Source of the DNA: Chitinophagaceae bacterium
Lineage (GTDB): Bacteria; Bacteroidota; Bacteroidia; Chitinophagales; Chitinophagaceae
Direction: 5' to 3'
Assembly: GCA_016702745.1 (NCBI GenBank)
Contig: JADJDJ010000003.1
Location: 620,001-684,000 of the forward strand
Length of the DNA stretch: 64,000 bases
Both the position numbers and the translations under genes were made by a program. Positions 56,156-63,925 of the stretch are shown here, piece by piece. The notes under the pieces are model-generated. The model was not told the origin of the DNA. It worked only from the letters and a program-made list of their open reading frames with translations, and did not search any database. Each line of letters begins with the position of its first letter. The stretch's first letter is position 1.

Positions 56156-56653
56156 TTATTCGCCTGCTTTATCTTCTGCTGCAGGTGTATCTTCTGTTTT
56201 ATCAGCCGCCCCTTCTGCCTTTTTCTTGGATGCAGCGGAACGACGTGTTTTCTTGGCCGGAGCTTTAGCTTCTCCTTTACCCTTACCATAGATCTCGTTG
56301 AAATCCACCAGTTCGATCATCGCTTTTTCAGCGTTATCGCCGGGACGTGCACCGAGTTTAATGATACGGGTATAACCACCAGGACGACCGGCGATTTTCT
56401 CAGCTACGGTACTAAACAGTTCAGTTACGGCCTCTTTATCCTGCAGGTAGCTGAACACCACACGACGTTGGTGAGTGGTATTAGACTTACCCTTGGTGAT
56501 CAGGGGCTCCACATATACACGCAGGGCCTTGGCCTTGGCGATAGTGGTGATGATACGTTTGTGTTCGATCAGCTGGCAGGCCAGGTTACTCAACAGGGCA
56601 TCCCTGTGGGCCTTGGTGCGACTTAAATTTTTTACTTTGTCTCCGTGACGCAT
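56156..56653 (-). CDS. rplQ: 50S ribosomal protein L17
   Basis: 165 residues. The conserved core (MRHGDKVKNLSRTKAHRDALLSNLACQLIEHKRI to about residue 117) is followed by a lineage-typical Ala/Lys/Glu-rich tail (KKTRRSAASKKKAEGAADK). L17 lies near the exit tunnel of the large subunit. Last gene of the alpha operon. Confidence 0.96.
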   Translation of the reverse strand: MRHGDKVKNLSRTKAHRDALLSNLACQLIEHKRIITTIAKAKALRVYVEPLITKGKSNTTHQRRVVFSYLQDKEAVTELFSTVAEKIAGRPGGYTRIIKLGARPGDNAEKAMIELVDFNEIYGKGKGEAKAPAKKTRRSAASKKKAEGAADKTEDTPAAEDKAGE

Positions 56654-56786
56654 GACTTTTCTTTTTTTTCGGTTGTACCGTGTCAGGAATTACAACCTAC
56701 GATTATCAAAAGCTGTGGCTTGATTCACCATCAGCATGTTTACAAAAACTTCTCAACTACTCAACCCATCAACTTCTCAACTAAAC

Positions 56787-57788
56787 TCAGAACTCACTCG
56801 GATCAATTCCCAACTTCTGCAGATCCATTCCGAAATGCAGTCCTCTTTCAGTGAGTACCTGCTCAATTTCAGCCAGTGATTTCTGACCGAAGTTGCGGAA
56901 CTTCATCAGGTCTTCCTGCTCGTACTGTACCAGTTCGCTCAGGGAGTTGATTTTAGCAGCTTTCAGGCAATTGAAGGCACGAACAGAAAGATCCAGGTCT
57001 TCGAGTGGTGTCTTCAGCACTTTGCGGAGCTGGAGTGTTTGCTCATCCACCAGGTCTTCTTTCTTCTCTTCTTTATTATCGAATGTGATGTTCTCGTCAG
57101 TGATGATCATCAGGTGCTGGATCAGGATACGGGAAGCCTGCTTCACGGCTTCTTCCGGATGGATCGTACCATCGGTAGACACTTCCATGATCAGTTTTTC
57201 GAAGTCAGTCCGTTGCTCCACACGGGTATTCTCAATCGTGTACTTCACGTTCTTGATGGGGGTGAAAATAGAATCGATGGGAATATATCCCAGCGGGGCA
57301 TCCTTCGGTTTGTTATCTTCTGCAGGAACATAACCGCGGCCTTTACCGATCGTCAGTTCGATATCCATACGGGCAGAAGAATCCAGGGTGCAGATCAGCA
57401 GATCCGGGTTCATGATCTGGAAGGTATGAGTGCCTTCGCCGATCATACCGGCTGTGAATTCTGTTTTATTTTTGATAGAGAGAATGATTTTTTCATTCGC
57501 TACTTCATGATCTACTACTTTCTTGAAACGAACCTGCTTCAGGTTCAGGAAAATTTCCACCACATCTTCGCTGATGCCTTTCATGGTGGCGAATTCGTGG
57601 TCAACGCCCTCGATCTTCACTCCCACGATAGCATAGCCTTCCAGTGAACTCAGCAGTACACGGCGGAGGGCGTTGCCAATGGTTACACCGTAACCTGGTT
57701 CCAGCGGACGAAACTCGAATTGTGCTTCGAAATCAGTTGCTTTTTGCAGAATGATTTTATCGGGTTTCTGGAAATTTAAAATGGCCAT
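56787..57788 (-). CDS. rpoA: DNA-directed RNA polymerase alpha subunit
   Basis: 333 residues. N-terminal assembly domain (RPLEPGYGVTIGNALRRVLLSSLEG) and C-terminal domain from about residue 245 (LDLSVRAFNCLKAAKINSLSELV) that contacts UP elements and regulators. Standard position between rpsD and rplQ. The 130-base spacer to rplQ contains CTCAACTTCTCAAC-type repeat units. Confidence 0.97.
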   Translation of the reverse strand: MAILNFQKPDKIILQKATDFEAQFEFRPLEPGYGVTIGNALRRVLLSSLEGYAIVGVKIEGVDHEFATMKGISEDVVEIFLNLKQVRFKKVVDHEVANEKIILSIKNKTEFTAGMIGEGTHTFQIMNPDLLICTLDSSARMDIELTIGKGRGYVPAEDNKPKDAPLGYIPIDSIFTPIKNVKYTIENTRVEQRTDFEKLIMEVSTDGTIHPEEAVKQASRILIQHLMIITDENITFDNKEEKKEDLVDEQTLQLRKVLKTPLEDLDLSVRAFNCLKAAKINSLSELVQYEQEDLMKFRNFGQKSLAEIEQVLTERGLHFGMDLQKLGIDPSEF

Positions 57789-57877
57789 ATTGAAATTTTA
57801 GATTTAAATGTTAGGTTATCAATCCGGTAAAATAGTTGATGTGTATGGTGAAACCAGTTCACTTTCACATCATCCTC

Positions 57878-58483
57878 TTACTTAGAATACAATTCCACAA
57901 TCAGTTGCTCCTTGATATTCTCAGGAACACTTTCCCTTTCAGGATAAGTGATGAAAGTACCTTTCATCTCTGTTTCGTTGAAGTCGATCCAGGTGAACTT
58001 GGGGTTCTTAGGACTGATCACGCTGGTGATAGAACTTCTGCTGCGGCTGTTTTCCTTAATGGTGATTACATCACCGGGCTTCAGCTGACAGGAAGGAACG
58101 TTCACCACTTCACCGTTTACTTCGATATGCTTGTGGCTCACCAGCTGACGGGCAGCAGGGCGGCTGGGGGCGATACCCATACGGAAAACGGTATTGTCAA
58201 GACGTGCTTCGCAAAGTTTAATCAGGTTTTCACCGGTTACACCTCTGCGACGGGCAGCTTCTTCGAATGTTTTGCGGAATTGTTTCTCCAGGATGCCATA
58301 CGTGTATTTGGCTTTCTGCTTTTCGCGGAGCTGCAGGGCGTATTCACCGAGGGTCTTACGCTTGCGCTTCTCACCGTGCATACCGGGAGGATTGCTGTTT
58401 TTATTCAGCCATTTACCATTGCCCAGGATGGGCTCACCGAAAATGCGGGAAATCTTGGTCTTTGGACCATTGTACCTTGCCAT
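57878..58483 (-). CDS. rpsD: 30S ribosomal protein S4
   Basis: 201-residue 16S rRNA-binding assembly protein, with MARYNGPKTKISRIFGEPILG at the start and the S4 RNA-binding domain around RLDNTVFRMGIAPSRPAARQLVSHKHIEVNG. In enterics S4 represses this operon; whether that holds here is unknown. Confidence 0.97.
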   Translation of the reverse strand: MARYNGPKTKISRIFGEPILGNGKWLNKNSNPPGMHGEKRKRKTLGEYALQLREKQKAKYTYGILEKQFRKTFEEAARRRGVTGENLIKLCEARLDNTVFRMGIAPSRPAARQLVSHKHIEVNGEVVNVPSCQLKPGDVITIKENSRSRSSITSVISPKNPKFTWIDFNETEMKGTFITYPERESVPENIKEQLIVELYSK

Positions 58484-58596
58484 AGTGTTTATTCATTTAC
58501 GCTTTTTTGTAACGGTGCTTTGATCAGTAAAAGCGTTAAAAATCAATCAGGCACCCTTTGTTAAAATGAATGAATCTTGGCGATTCAAATATGTCA

Positions 58597-58672
58597 GTCA
58601 TTAGTCGTTAGTCTTTATTCGTTAGTCGGCCTTTTGTGGCTAATGACTATCGACTAAAGACTATCGACTGAA
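58597..58672 (-). repeat. Long imperfect hairpin of TAGTCGT-type units in rpsK-rpsD spacer
   Basis: Left arm (58599-58632) of TTAGTCG/TTAGTCT units and right arm (58637-58671) of ATGACTA/TCGACTA units are mutual complements apart from a few mismatches, with a loop of TTTT. It starts next to the rpsK stop codon and lies inside the transcript. Confidence 0.65.
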
Positions 58673-59086
58673 TTAAACTCTTCTTTTCTTAGGAGGACGA
58701 CAGCCGTTATGCGGCATGGGTGTCACATCCTTGATCATCACTACTTCAATACCGCTTTGTGAAAGGGAACGGATGGCGCTTTCACGACCGGAACCGGGTC
58801 CTTTTACAAATACATCCACACGCTTCAGACCTGCATCAAAAGCAGTTTTAGCTGCATCGGCAGAAGCCATCTGTGCGGCATAAGGGGTGTTCTTTTTAGA
58901 ACCTTTGAAACCCATTTTACCGGCACTGCTCCAGGAAATCACCTGGCCTGTCTTGTTGGTTAAACTGATGATGATGTTGTTGAAAGTGGCGGAGATATGT
59001 GCATCGCCATAGGCGTCTACTTTTACCACTCTTTTCTTAGAGGATTGTTTGGCATTCCCCTGTTGTTGCGCTTGTGCTTTTGCCAT
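58673..59086 (-). CDS. rpsK: 30S ribosomal protein S11
   Basis: 137 residues, starting at 59086 (MAKAQAQQQGNAKQSSKKRV). A longer in-frame reading upstream covers spacer sequence and is rejected. VDAYGDAHISATFNNIIISLTN and the C-terminal MPHNGCRPPKKRRV are typical. Part of the 30S platform near the Shine-Dalgarno duplex. Confidence 0.96.
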   Translation of the reverse strand: MAKAQAQQQGNAKQSSKKRVVKVDAYGDAHISATFNNIIISLTNKTGQVISWSSAGKMGFKGSKKNTPYAAQMASADAAKTAFDAGLKRVDVFVKGPGSGRESAIRSLSQSGIEVVMIKDVTPMPHNGCRPPKKRRV

Positions 59087-59115
59087 AATTGTTGTTCTGA
59101 GGTAATCGTTACTTT

Positions 59116-59235
59116 TAAATGCCCACCCGAAGGTGAGTGAATCAGTGCCTCCTGCTGACCTACGAAGCGATCCGGTACTGATCCAGGTTTTGTAAGTCCC
59201 CTTTACTTCGCCAGCGGTCACCGTAGTGACCCATT
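59116..59235 (-). ncRNA. Structured rpsM-rpsK spacer with two UNCG hairpins (candidate regulatory RNA)
   Basis: On the minus strand CTCACC-TTCG-GGTGGG (59122-59137) and GGTCAC-TACG-GTGACC (59216-59231) are six-base stems closed by tetraloops of the UNCG class. The spacer is 164 bases, long for a ribosomal operon. Could bind a ribosomal protein for feedback control or be a processing site. Confidence 0.4.
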
Positions 59236-59250
59236 GGCAAAGCCAAAGGA

Positions 59251-59631
59251 TTATTTTTTCGGTGCCTTCTTTTTACCGGCAACGGTTTTACGCTTTCCTT
59301 TTCTGGTACGGCTGTTGGTTTTGGTACGCTGACCACGAACCGGCAATCCTTTACGGTGACGGAGGCCGCGGTAGCAGGCGATATCCAGCAGACGCTTGAT
59401 GCTCATTTGCACTTCAGAACGGAGCTGACCTTCCACTTTCATTTCTTCCGTAATGGTATTACGGATAGCATTCAGTTCATCATCATTCCACTCATGTACT
59501 TTCTTGTTTACATCGATATTATTCTTTGTAAGAATGTACTTGGCAGTAGAAGGACCGATCCCATATATATAGGTCAATCCGATTTCTCCTCTTTTGTTCT
59601 TTGGTAAGTCAACACCGGCAATACGAGCCAT
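59251..59631 (-). CDS. rpsM: 30S ribosomal protein S13
   Basis: 126 residues: MARIAGVDLPKNKRGEIGLTYIYGIGPSTA at the start and the basic tail GLPVRGQRTKTNSRTRKGKRKTVAGKKK. Contacts the 16S head and P-site tRNA. Preceded by rpmJ, followed by the structured spacer to rpsK. Confidence 0.97.
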   Translation of the reverse strand: MARIAGVDLPKNKRGEIGLTYIYGIGPSTAKYILTKNNIDVNKKVHEWNDDELNAIRNTITEEMKVEGQLRSEVQMSIKRLLDIACYRGLRHRKGLPVRGQRTKTNSRTRKGKRKTVAGKKKAPKK

Positions 59632-59711
59632 AATTATTACTATTTAAATGTCCGGGAACTGTTTGCGGTATGTCCGGCAAACGGATTCCTTTTTTTGTTT
59701 TACTGTTACAA

Positions 59712-59828
59712 TTAACCCTGACGCTGCTTGAAGCGGGGATTCTTTTTGTTAATCACGTAGAGCTTGCCTTTGCGACGCACGATCTTGCAGTCTACACTTC
59801 TTTTTTTGATGGATGCCCTTACTTTCAT
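59712..59828 (-). CDS. rpmJ: 50S ribosomal protein L36
   Basis: 38 residues found by translating the minus strand: it begins MKVRASIKKRSVDCKIVRRK and ends NKKNPRFKQRQG, with a TAA at 59712-59714. The usual four zinc ligands are reduced: only one Cys (in SVDCKIV) is seen, so this is a zinc-free type. Sits between infA and rpsM as in most bacteria. Confidence 0.95.
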   Translation of the reverse strand: MKVRASIKKRSVDCKIVRRKGKLYVINKKNPRFKQRQG

Positions 59829-59882
59829 TTTCTTAAGTGTTGAGCGTTGGATCACCGGCTTTTCACCGTTTATCCGCGGCTG

Positions 59883-60101
59883 TTATTTATACCTGAAATT
59901 GATTCGTCCCCTTGTTAAATCATATGGCGATAACTCCACTCCTACTTTATCACCAGGAAGAATTCGGATGTAGTGCATCCTCATTTTTCCCGAGATGGTA
60001 GCCAATATTTCATGCCCGTTTTCAAGTTTTACCCTGAACATCGCATTGGACAGGGCCTCGACAATGGTACCATCCTGTTTTATAAGGGGTTGTTTCGACA
60101 T
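59883..60101 (-). CDS. infA: Translation initiation factor IF-1
   Basis: 72-residue OB-fold protein starting at 60101 (MSKQPLIKQDGTIVEALSNAMFRV) with GHEILATISGKMRMHYIRILPGDKV. Blocks the A site during initiation. It is the first gene of the ribosomal cluster here: the usual upstream neighbours map and secY are absent, replaced by an unrelated gene with two terminators. Confidence 0.96.
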   Translation of the reverse strand: MSKQPLIKQDGTIVEALSNAMFRVKLENGHEILATISGKMRMHYIRILPGDKVGVELSPYDLTRGRINFRYK

Positions 60102-60150
60102 ATTTTTTTGGGAACGCAAAGGTAAGCGTATCAGGGCAAAAAAGGAAAAA

Positions 60151-60171
60151 AGCCCCGTCTTTTTTGGGGCT
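60151..60171 (-). terminator. Second of two terminators upstream of infA
   Basis: AGCCCC (60151-60156) / GGGGCT (60166-60171); on the minus strand it ends in a T run. Lies 50 bases before the infA start, so the infA promoter must overlap or follow it. Confidence 0.7.
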
Positions 60172-60180
60172 GATGTGGAA

Positions 60181-60202
60181 AAAGGGGGCGCGGGCCCCCT
60201 TT
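60181..60202 (-). terminator. First of two terminators after the unknown 131-residue gene
   Basis: Eight-base perfect stem AAAGGGGG (60181-60188) / CCCCCTTT (60195-60202), loop CGCGGG; T-rich follow-up on the minus strand. Confidence 0.75.
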
Positions 60203-60222
60203 AATTTATAAGTTGTTGATTA

Positions 60223-60618
60223 TCAACGTAGCTCTAAATGCACTTTCGTCATGTCCAGGTACAGGTTTTGTAATTCATGCACCTGTAAGGGGTGATTGAA
60301 ATGCCTGCGGTCTTCCCGCCACCACATTTCAATATTGGAAAAATCACCTTTTGTGGGGGTGATCAGCCGGAATGAATCCCGCTTGTATTTCACTCCTCCA
60401 TCCTGATCCTCCCCTGTAAAGCCCAGCCGGGTCAGCTGGTTTTCATCCAATGGTACCGCATTCATTTCAGCAGGGCTGTACCAGAAGTCCTGCACCCCAT
60501 TGTTAACCAGGGCCTGGTTTTCTTCATGACTGATTTCCACTACCGTTCCTTCCCGCACCACGCCTTCGTCATTGACCATGATGAGGTCGCCTGATTTGAG
60601 ATGTCCGATTTTAAGCAT
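60223..60618 (-). CDS. Conserved Bacteroidota protein of unknown function
   Basis: 131 residues, cytoplasmic, no cysteines in pairs and no signal peptide. The N-terminal half (LKSGDLIMVNDEGVVREGTVVEI) looks like a small beta-barrel; the C-terminal end has the motif VHELQNLYLDMTKVHLEL, similar to endings seen in many short Bacteroidota proteins. Function unknown. Two terminators separate it from infA; the lipoprotein gene upstream is divergent. Confidence 0.65.
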   Translation of the reverse strand: MLKIGHLKSGDLIMVNDEGVVREGTVVEISHEENQALVNNGVQDFWYSPAEMNAVPLDENQLTRLGFTGEDQDGGVKYKRDSFRLITPTKGDFSNIEMWWREDRRHFNHPLQVHELQNLYLDMTKVHLELR

Positions 60619-60740
60619 TGCAAGTCGTTTTTTGTTGAACTAAATATAAAAAATTCAACTGACAAAACAAGTGATCCCTGCAGAATGGTTAAGACCGGGA
60701 TTTCGTATATTCATTGATTATCCAACCATAAACCAGGAAC

Positions 60741-61016
60741 ATGATCAAAAAAACAATCAGCATGGCCGCTCTTGCAGTGGCCCTCCTCCTCGCTTCCTGC
60801 GGAGGTAAAAAAGAAACCGCCGCTTCCATTGCCCAGAAATGGTGCGATCTGAATGGCAAGGCCCATAAAGCAGAAGGAGCTGCCAAAGAAGCCGCCGAGG
60901 CCGCCCTGAATAAATATGAAAATGAAATGGAGGAAAAATACAAGGACAACAAAGCCTTTATGAAAGAAATTGAAAATGAAGCTGAGAAATGTGAGGATGC
61001 TTCAGAAGGACGATAA
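60741..61016 (+). CDS. Small lipoprotein
   Basis: 91 residues with a lipobox (ALLLASCGG, lipidated Cys about residue 20) after a signal peptide. The mature part is a charged, Ala/Glu/Lys-rich helix (EGAAKEAAEAALNKYENEMEEKYKD), likely coiled coil, with two further cysteines (WCDL and KCED). Anchored in the inner or outer membrane; function unknown. Confidence 0.7.
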   Translation: MIKKTISMAALAVALLLASCGGKKETAASIAQKWCDLNGKAHKAEGAAKEAAEAALNKYENEMEEKYKDNKAFMKEIENEAEKCEDASEGR

Positions 61017-61033
61017 TTCCCATCGGGCCATTA

Positions 61034-62151
61034 TCAGCTCCTTTTCCGGTAGCTGATAATGGCCCAACTATTAAATAACAAGGCAAAGCCCCCCATGATC
61101 AGCAAATGCCGGCTGATATCCCCCAGCGTACTTCCCTTTAAAATCACCATCCGCATTACTTCTATAAAATAAGAGACCGGATTGAAACGGGTGATCCACT
61201 TTGCCCATTCCGGCATACTGTCAATAGAAGTGTACAATCCTCCCAATAATATAAAGATCATCATCAGAAAGAAGGAGACCAGCATGGCCTGCTGCTGCGT
61301 TTGTGCATAGGTGGAAACAAGTAACCCCAATCCTAATACCGCCAGCAGGTACAAGGCTGCAAATACATAGATGGTCAAAAAAGTTCCTGCCGGAATAATC
61401 CCATAGGCCAGCCTCGCAATCAATAAGCCAATACTCAACACAAAAATCCCCAGTAACCAGAAGGGTAATAGTTTACCCAATATAAAATGGTATTTCTTTA
61501 CCGGTGTTACATTGATCTGCTCAATCGTACCAATTTCTTTTTCGCGGATAATATTAATGGCCGTCAGGTTCACTCCCACCATCGTGAGCAGGATCACCAG
61601 AATACCCGGCACCATAAAATATTTATAATTCATCAGCGGGTTGAACCAGTTGGAAGTAGTGACTTCAATCTGCGTCTCCGGACTCAGGCGGGGTAACTGG
61701 ATCCAGTCCAGCCTGACCTCCTGTTAAAATCACGGATGATGCTTTGTAAATACGCGCCACCAAGACTGGCCTTGGTTCCATTGATGGCATTGATGGCAAG
61801 GAATAAACCGGATTTATCTTCCCTGATCAGTTGCTTCTCAAAACCCTGAGGAATTTCCATCACGAGATCGGCCTTGTCTTTTTCCACCAGCTGAAGGGCC
61901 TGATCATAAGATGCTTCATATCCGGCCAATTGAAAATATCCGGTAGAACTGATCTTATTGATCAGCTGCCGTGAATAAGAAGAGTGATCATGATCCACTA
62001 CCGCCAGTTTGATATTCTTGATTTCATAATCCGCTGCCCATGGCAAAACCAGCAACTGGATCACCGGCATAATAAAGATCAGCCGCAGGATGGATGGATC
62101 CCGGAATATTTGTTTGAATTCCTTTTGAAGTAAAAAACGTAAAGTCCTCAT
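61034..62151 (-). CDS. ABC-2 type exporter permease (YbhR/YhhJ-like), frame interrupted
   Basis: About 372-residue integral membrane protein. One N-terminal segment (FIMPVIQLLVLPWA) precedes a large periplasmic loop (AVVDHDHSSYSRQLINKI), then five C-terminal segments with the family block NIIREKEIGTIEQINVTPVKK. The frame breaks within 61711-61730: one missing base changes IIRDFNRRSGWTG to a reading that continues RLDWIQLPRLSPETQIEV and reaches MNYKYFMVPG. It overlaps the preceding permease gene by four bases (ATGA), so the pair is translationally coupled. Probably exports drugs or lipid-linked substrates with the ATPase at the window's edge. Confidence 0.83.
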
Positions 62152-63284
62152 GCCAGCCTGATTTTAAATTTTTTAATGGCCAGTCCCAGAAAAAAGACCA
62201 GCATCCCATTTAGTATCAGGAGTTCTTTCCAGATCGCTCCTATGCCCAGTCCCTTGATCATAACCGCCTTGACCATACTATAATACCATTTGGCAGGAAC
62301 AATATTCGATACCACCCGCAATGGCAGGGGCATATTTTCTACCGGGAACATAAAACCACTCAGCATGATAGTCGGAAGAAAAAGCGCCACCAGTGAAATA
62401 AACATGGCGGTTTGCTGGGTGGCAGCCCCTGTCGATATCAATAATCCCAATGAAAGCGACACCAGGATAAAAAGAATACTGATCCCCATCAGCAAAGGCA
62501 ATGATCCGTTGATCGGCACTTCCAGCACAAACACGCTTAATAAAAGAATACTGATGATATTGAATGTTGATAAGAGCAGGTAGGGAATCGCTTTGGCAAT
62601 CACAATCATCATCGGCTTCATCGGAGATACCAGCAGGATCTCCATCGTACCGGTTTCTTTCTCCCGTACAATGGTGATCGCTGTCATCATGGTACAAACC
62701 AATAATAAGACCATCGCCATTACCCCGGGTACAAAATTGAAGGCCCCCTTTAACTGCGGGTTATACAGCATCCTGATCTCCGTATTAATGGTATAAGGCA
62801 GTTGCCGGTTACCGGTAATCCGGTTCTGATAATCCATGATCACCGATGTGGCATAATTACTGAGCTGGTTAGCGGTATTGGGATCAGCCGCATCAGTAAT
62901 CAGCTGCACCTGGGCTTTATTGACATGCTTCAGATCTTCCCCAAACTGCGGTGGAATCACCACCGCCATCTTGATCTTCCCTTTTTTAAACTCCTCCTCC
63001 ACTTCCTGGTAAGTATGCAGATTCTTCTCCAGATCGAAATAACGGCTGGCATCCAGCTCTTCAATCAGGGAGCGACTGGATTCATCCCTTGCATTATCCA
63101 GCACCGCAATCCTTGCATTCTTCACTTCATTCGTCAAAGCAAACCCAAATATAATAATCTGCACCACGGGCATACCGAGGAGGATGAACATGGTTCTGCG
63201 ATCGCGGAAGATGTGGAGGAACTCCTTCTTGACGAAAGCGAGGAATTGAGAGTTGAAAATTGAAAGTTGAAAACGGGGATTCAT
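62148..63284 (-). CDS. ABC-2 type exporter permease (YbhS-like)
   Basis: 378 residues, same fold as its neighbour: an N-terminal segment (MFILLGMPVVQIIIFGFAL), a periplasmic domain (AVLDNARDESSRSLIEEL), then five segments with TIVREKETGTMEILLVSPMKP. The N-terminus is odd. The first 14 residues (MNPRFQLSIFNSQF) are encoded by a TTTCAACTTTCAATTTTC-type intergenic array, and the conserved protein starts about QFLAFVKKEF. The ATPase gene lies 640 bases upstream rather than adjacent, separated by a 147-bp tandem repeat. Confidence 0.85.
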   Translation of the reverse strand: MNPRFQLSIFNSQFLAFVKKEFLHIFRDRRTMFILLGMPVVQIIIFGFALTNEVKNARIAVLDNARDESSRSLIEELDASRYFDLEKNLHTYQEVEEEFKKGKIKMAVVIPPQFGEDLKHVNKAQVQLITDAADPNTANQLSNYATSVIMDYQNRITGNRQLPYTINTEIRMLYNPQLKGAFNFVPGVMAMVLLLVCTMMTAITIVREKETGTMEILLVSPMKPMMIVIAKAIPYLLLSTFNIISILLLSVFVLEVPINGSLPLLMGISILFILVSLSLGLLISTGAATQQTAMFISLVALFLPTIMLSGFMFPVENMPLPLRVVSNIVPAKWYYSMVKAVMIKGLGIGAIWKELLILNGMLVFFLGLAIKKFKIRLA

Positions 63285-63377
63285 TTAGTTTGGAATTTCT
63301 TTTGTAATTCTATATTCATTATAGATTTTTTGAATGTTCAATATTCAATGCTCAATGTTCAATTTTCATTTGCGCCC

Positions 63378-63870
63378 CATTTAGCGAATCCCACTAGCCA
63401 CTTGCTACTCGCCTCTCGCCTTCCCTGCCCCCATCCCCTAAAGGGGAGAACTGTTCTATCTATCATCGATTATCTATTCGATATGCCTCACATATCTCCT
63501 ATTCCTCATTTAGCGAACCCCACTAGCCACTTCCCACTCGCCACTAGCTTTCCCTGCCCCCATCCCCTTGCGAAGCATCCTTTGGAAAAGGGGAGAACTG
63601 TTCTATCTATCATCGATTATCTATTCGATATGCCTCACATATCTCCCATTCCTCATTTAGCGAACCCCACTAGCCACTTCCCACTAGCCACTCGCCTTCC
63701 CTGCCCCTAGCCCCTTGCGAAGCATCCTTTGGAAAAGGGGAGAACTGTTCTATCTATCATCGATTATCTATTCGATATGCCTCAAGTTTCTGCAACCTCC
63801 CATTTACCGAACCCCACTAGCCACTTCCCACTTGCCACTAGCCACTCGCCATTAGCCTCTCGCCTCTTAT
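63378..63870. repeat. 147-bp tandem repeat, three copies plus a partial fourth
   Basis: Units start CATTTAGCGAACCCCACTAG at 63378, 63507 and 63654, and CATTTACCGAACCCC at 63801 (partial). Period 147; the first unit lacks 18 bases inside its hairpin part and is 129 long. Each full unit contains CCACTAGCCACTCGCC blocks, a CCCC...CTTGCGAAGCATCCTTTGGAAAAGGGG hairpin and TCTATCATCGATTATCTATTCGATATG. The region lies inside an ABC-transporter operon; an open frame through it is repeat-derived. Confidence 0.9.
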
Positions 63871-63925
63871 TAAACTGCCGGCGGGGCCAAGGCCGCCGCC
63901 GGAGTTTAGGCCGCCGCCGGAGCTG

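Noticed and set aside
57836..58564. 242-codon frame antisense to rpsD
   Set aside because: Shadow of the highly conserved S4 gene, no independent support.
59087..59221. N-terminal extension of rpsK
   Set aside because: It translates the structured spacer and is absent from S11 proteins.
63267..63710. 147-codon open frame across the tandem repeat
   Set aside because: Its protein is itself repetitive with the 147-bp period and mirrors the DNA repeat; it has no start context or homology-like features.
63378..63870. CRISPR array
   Set aside because: The 147-bp units are nearly identical throughout, with no short repeat/variable spacer alternation and no cas genes.
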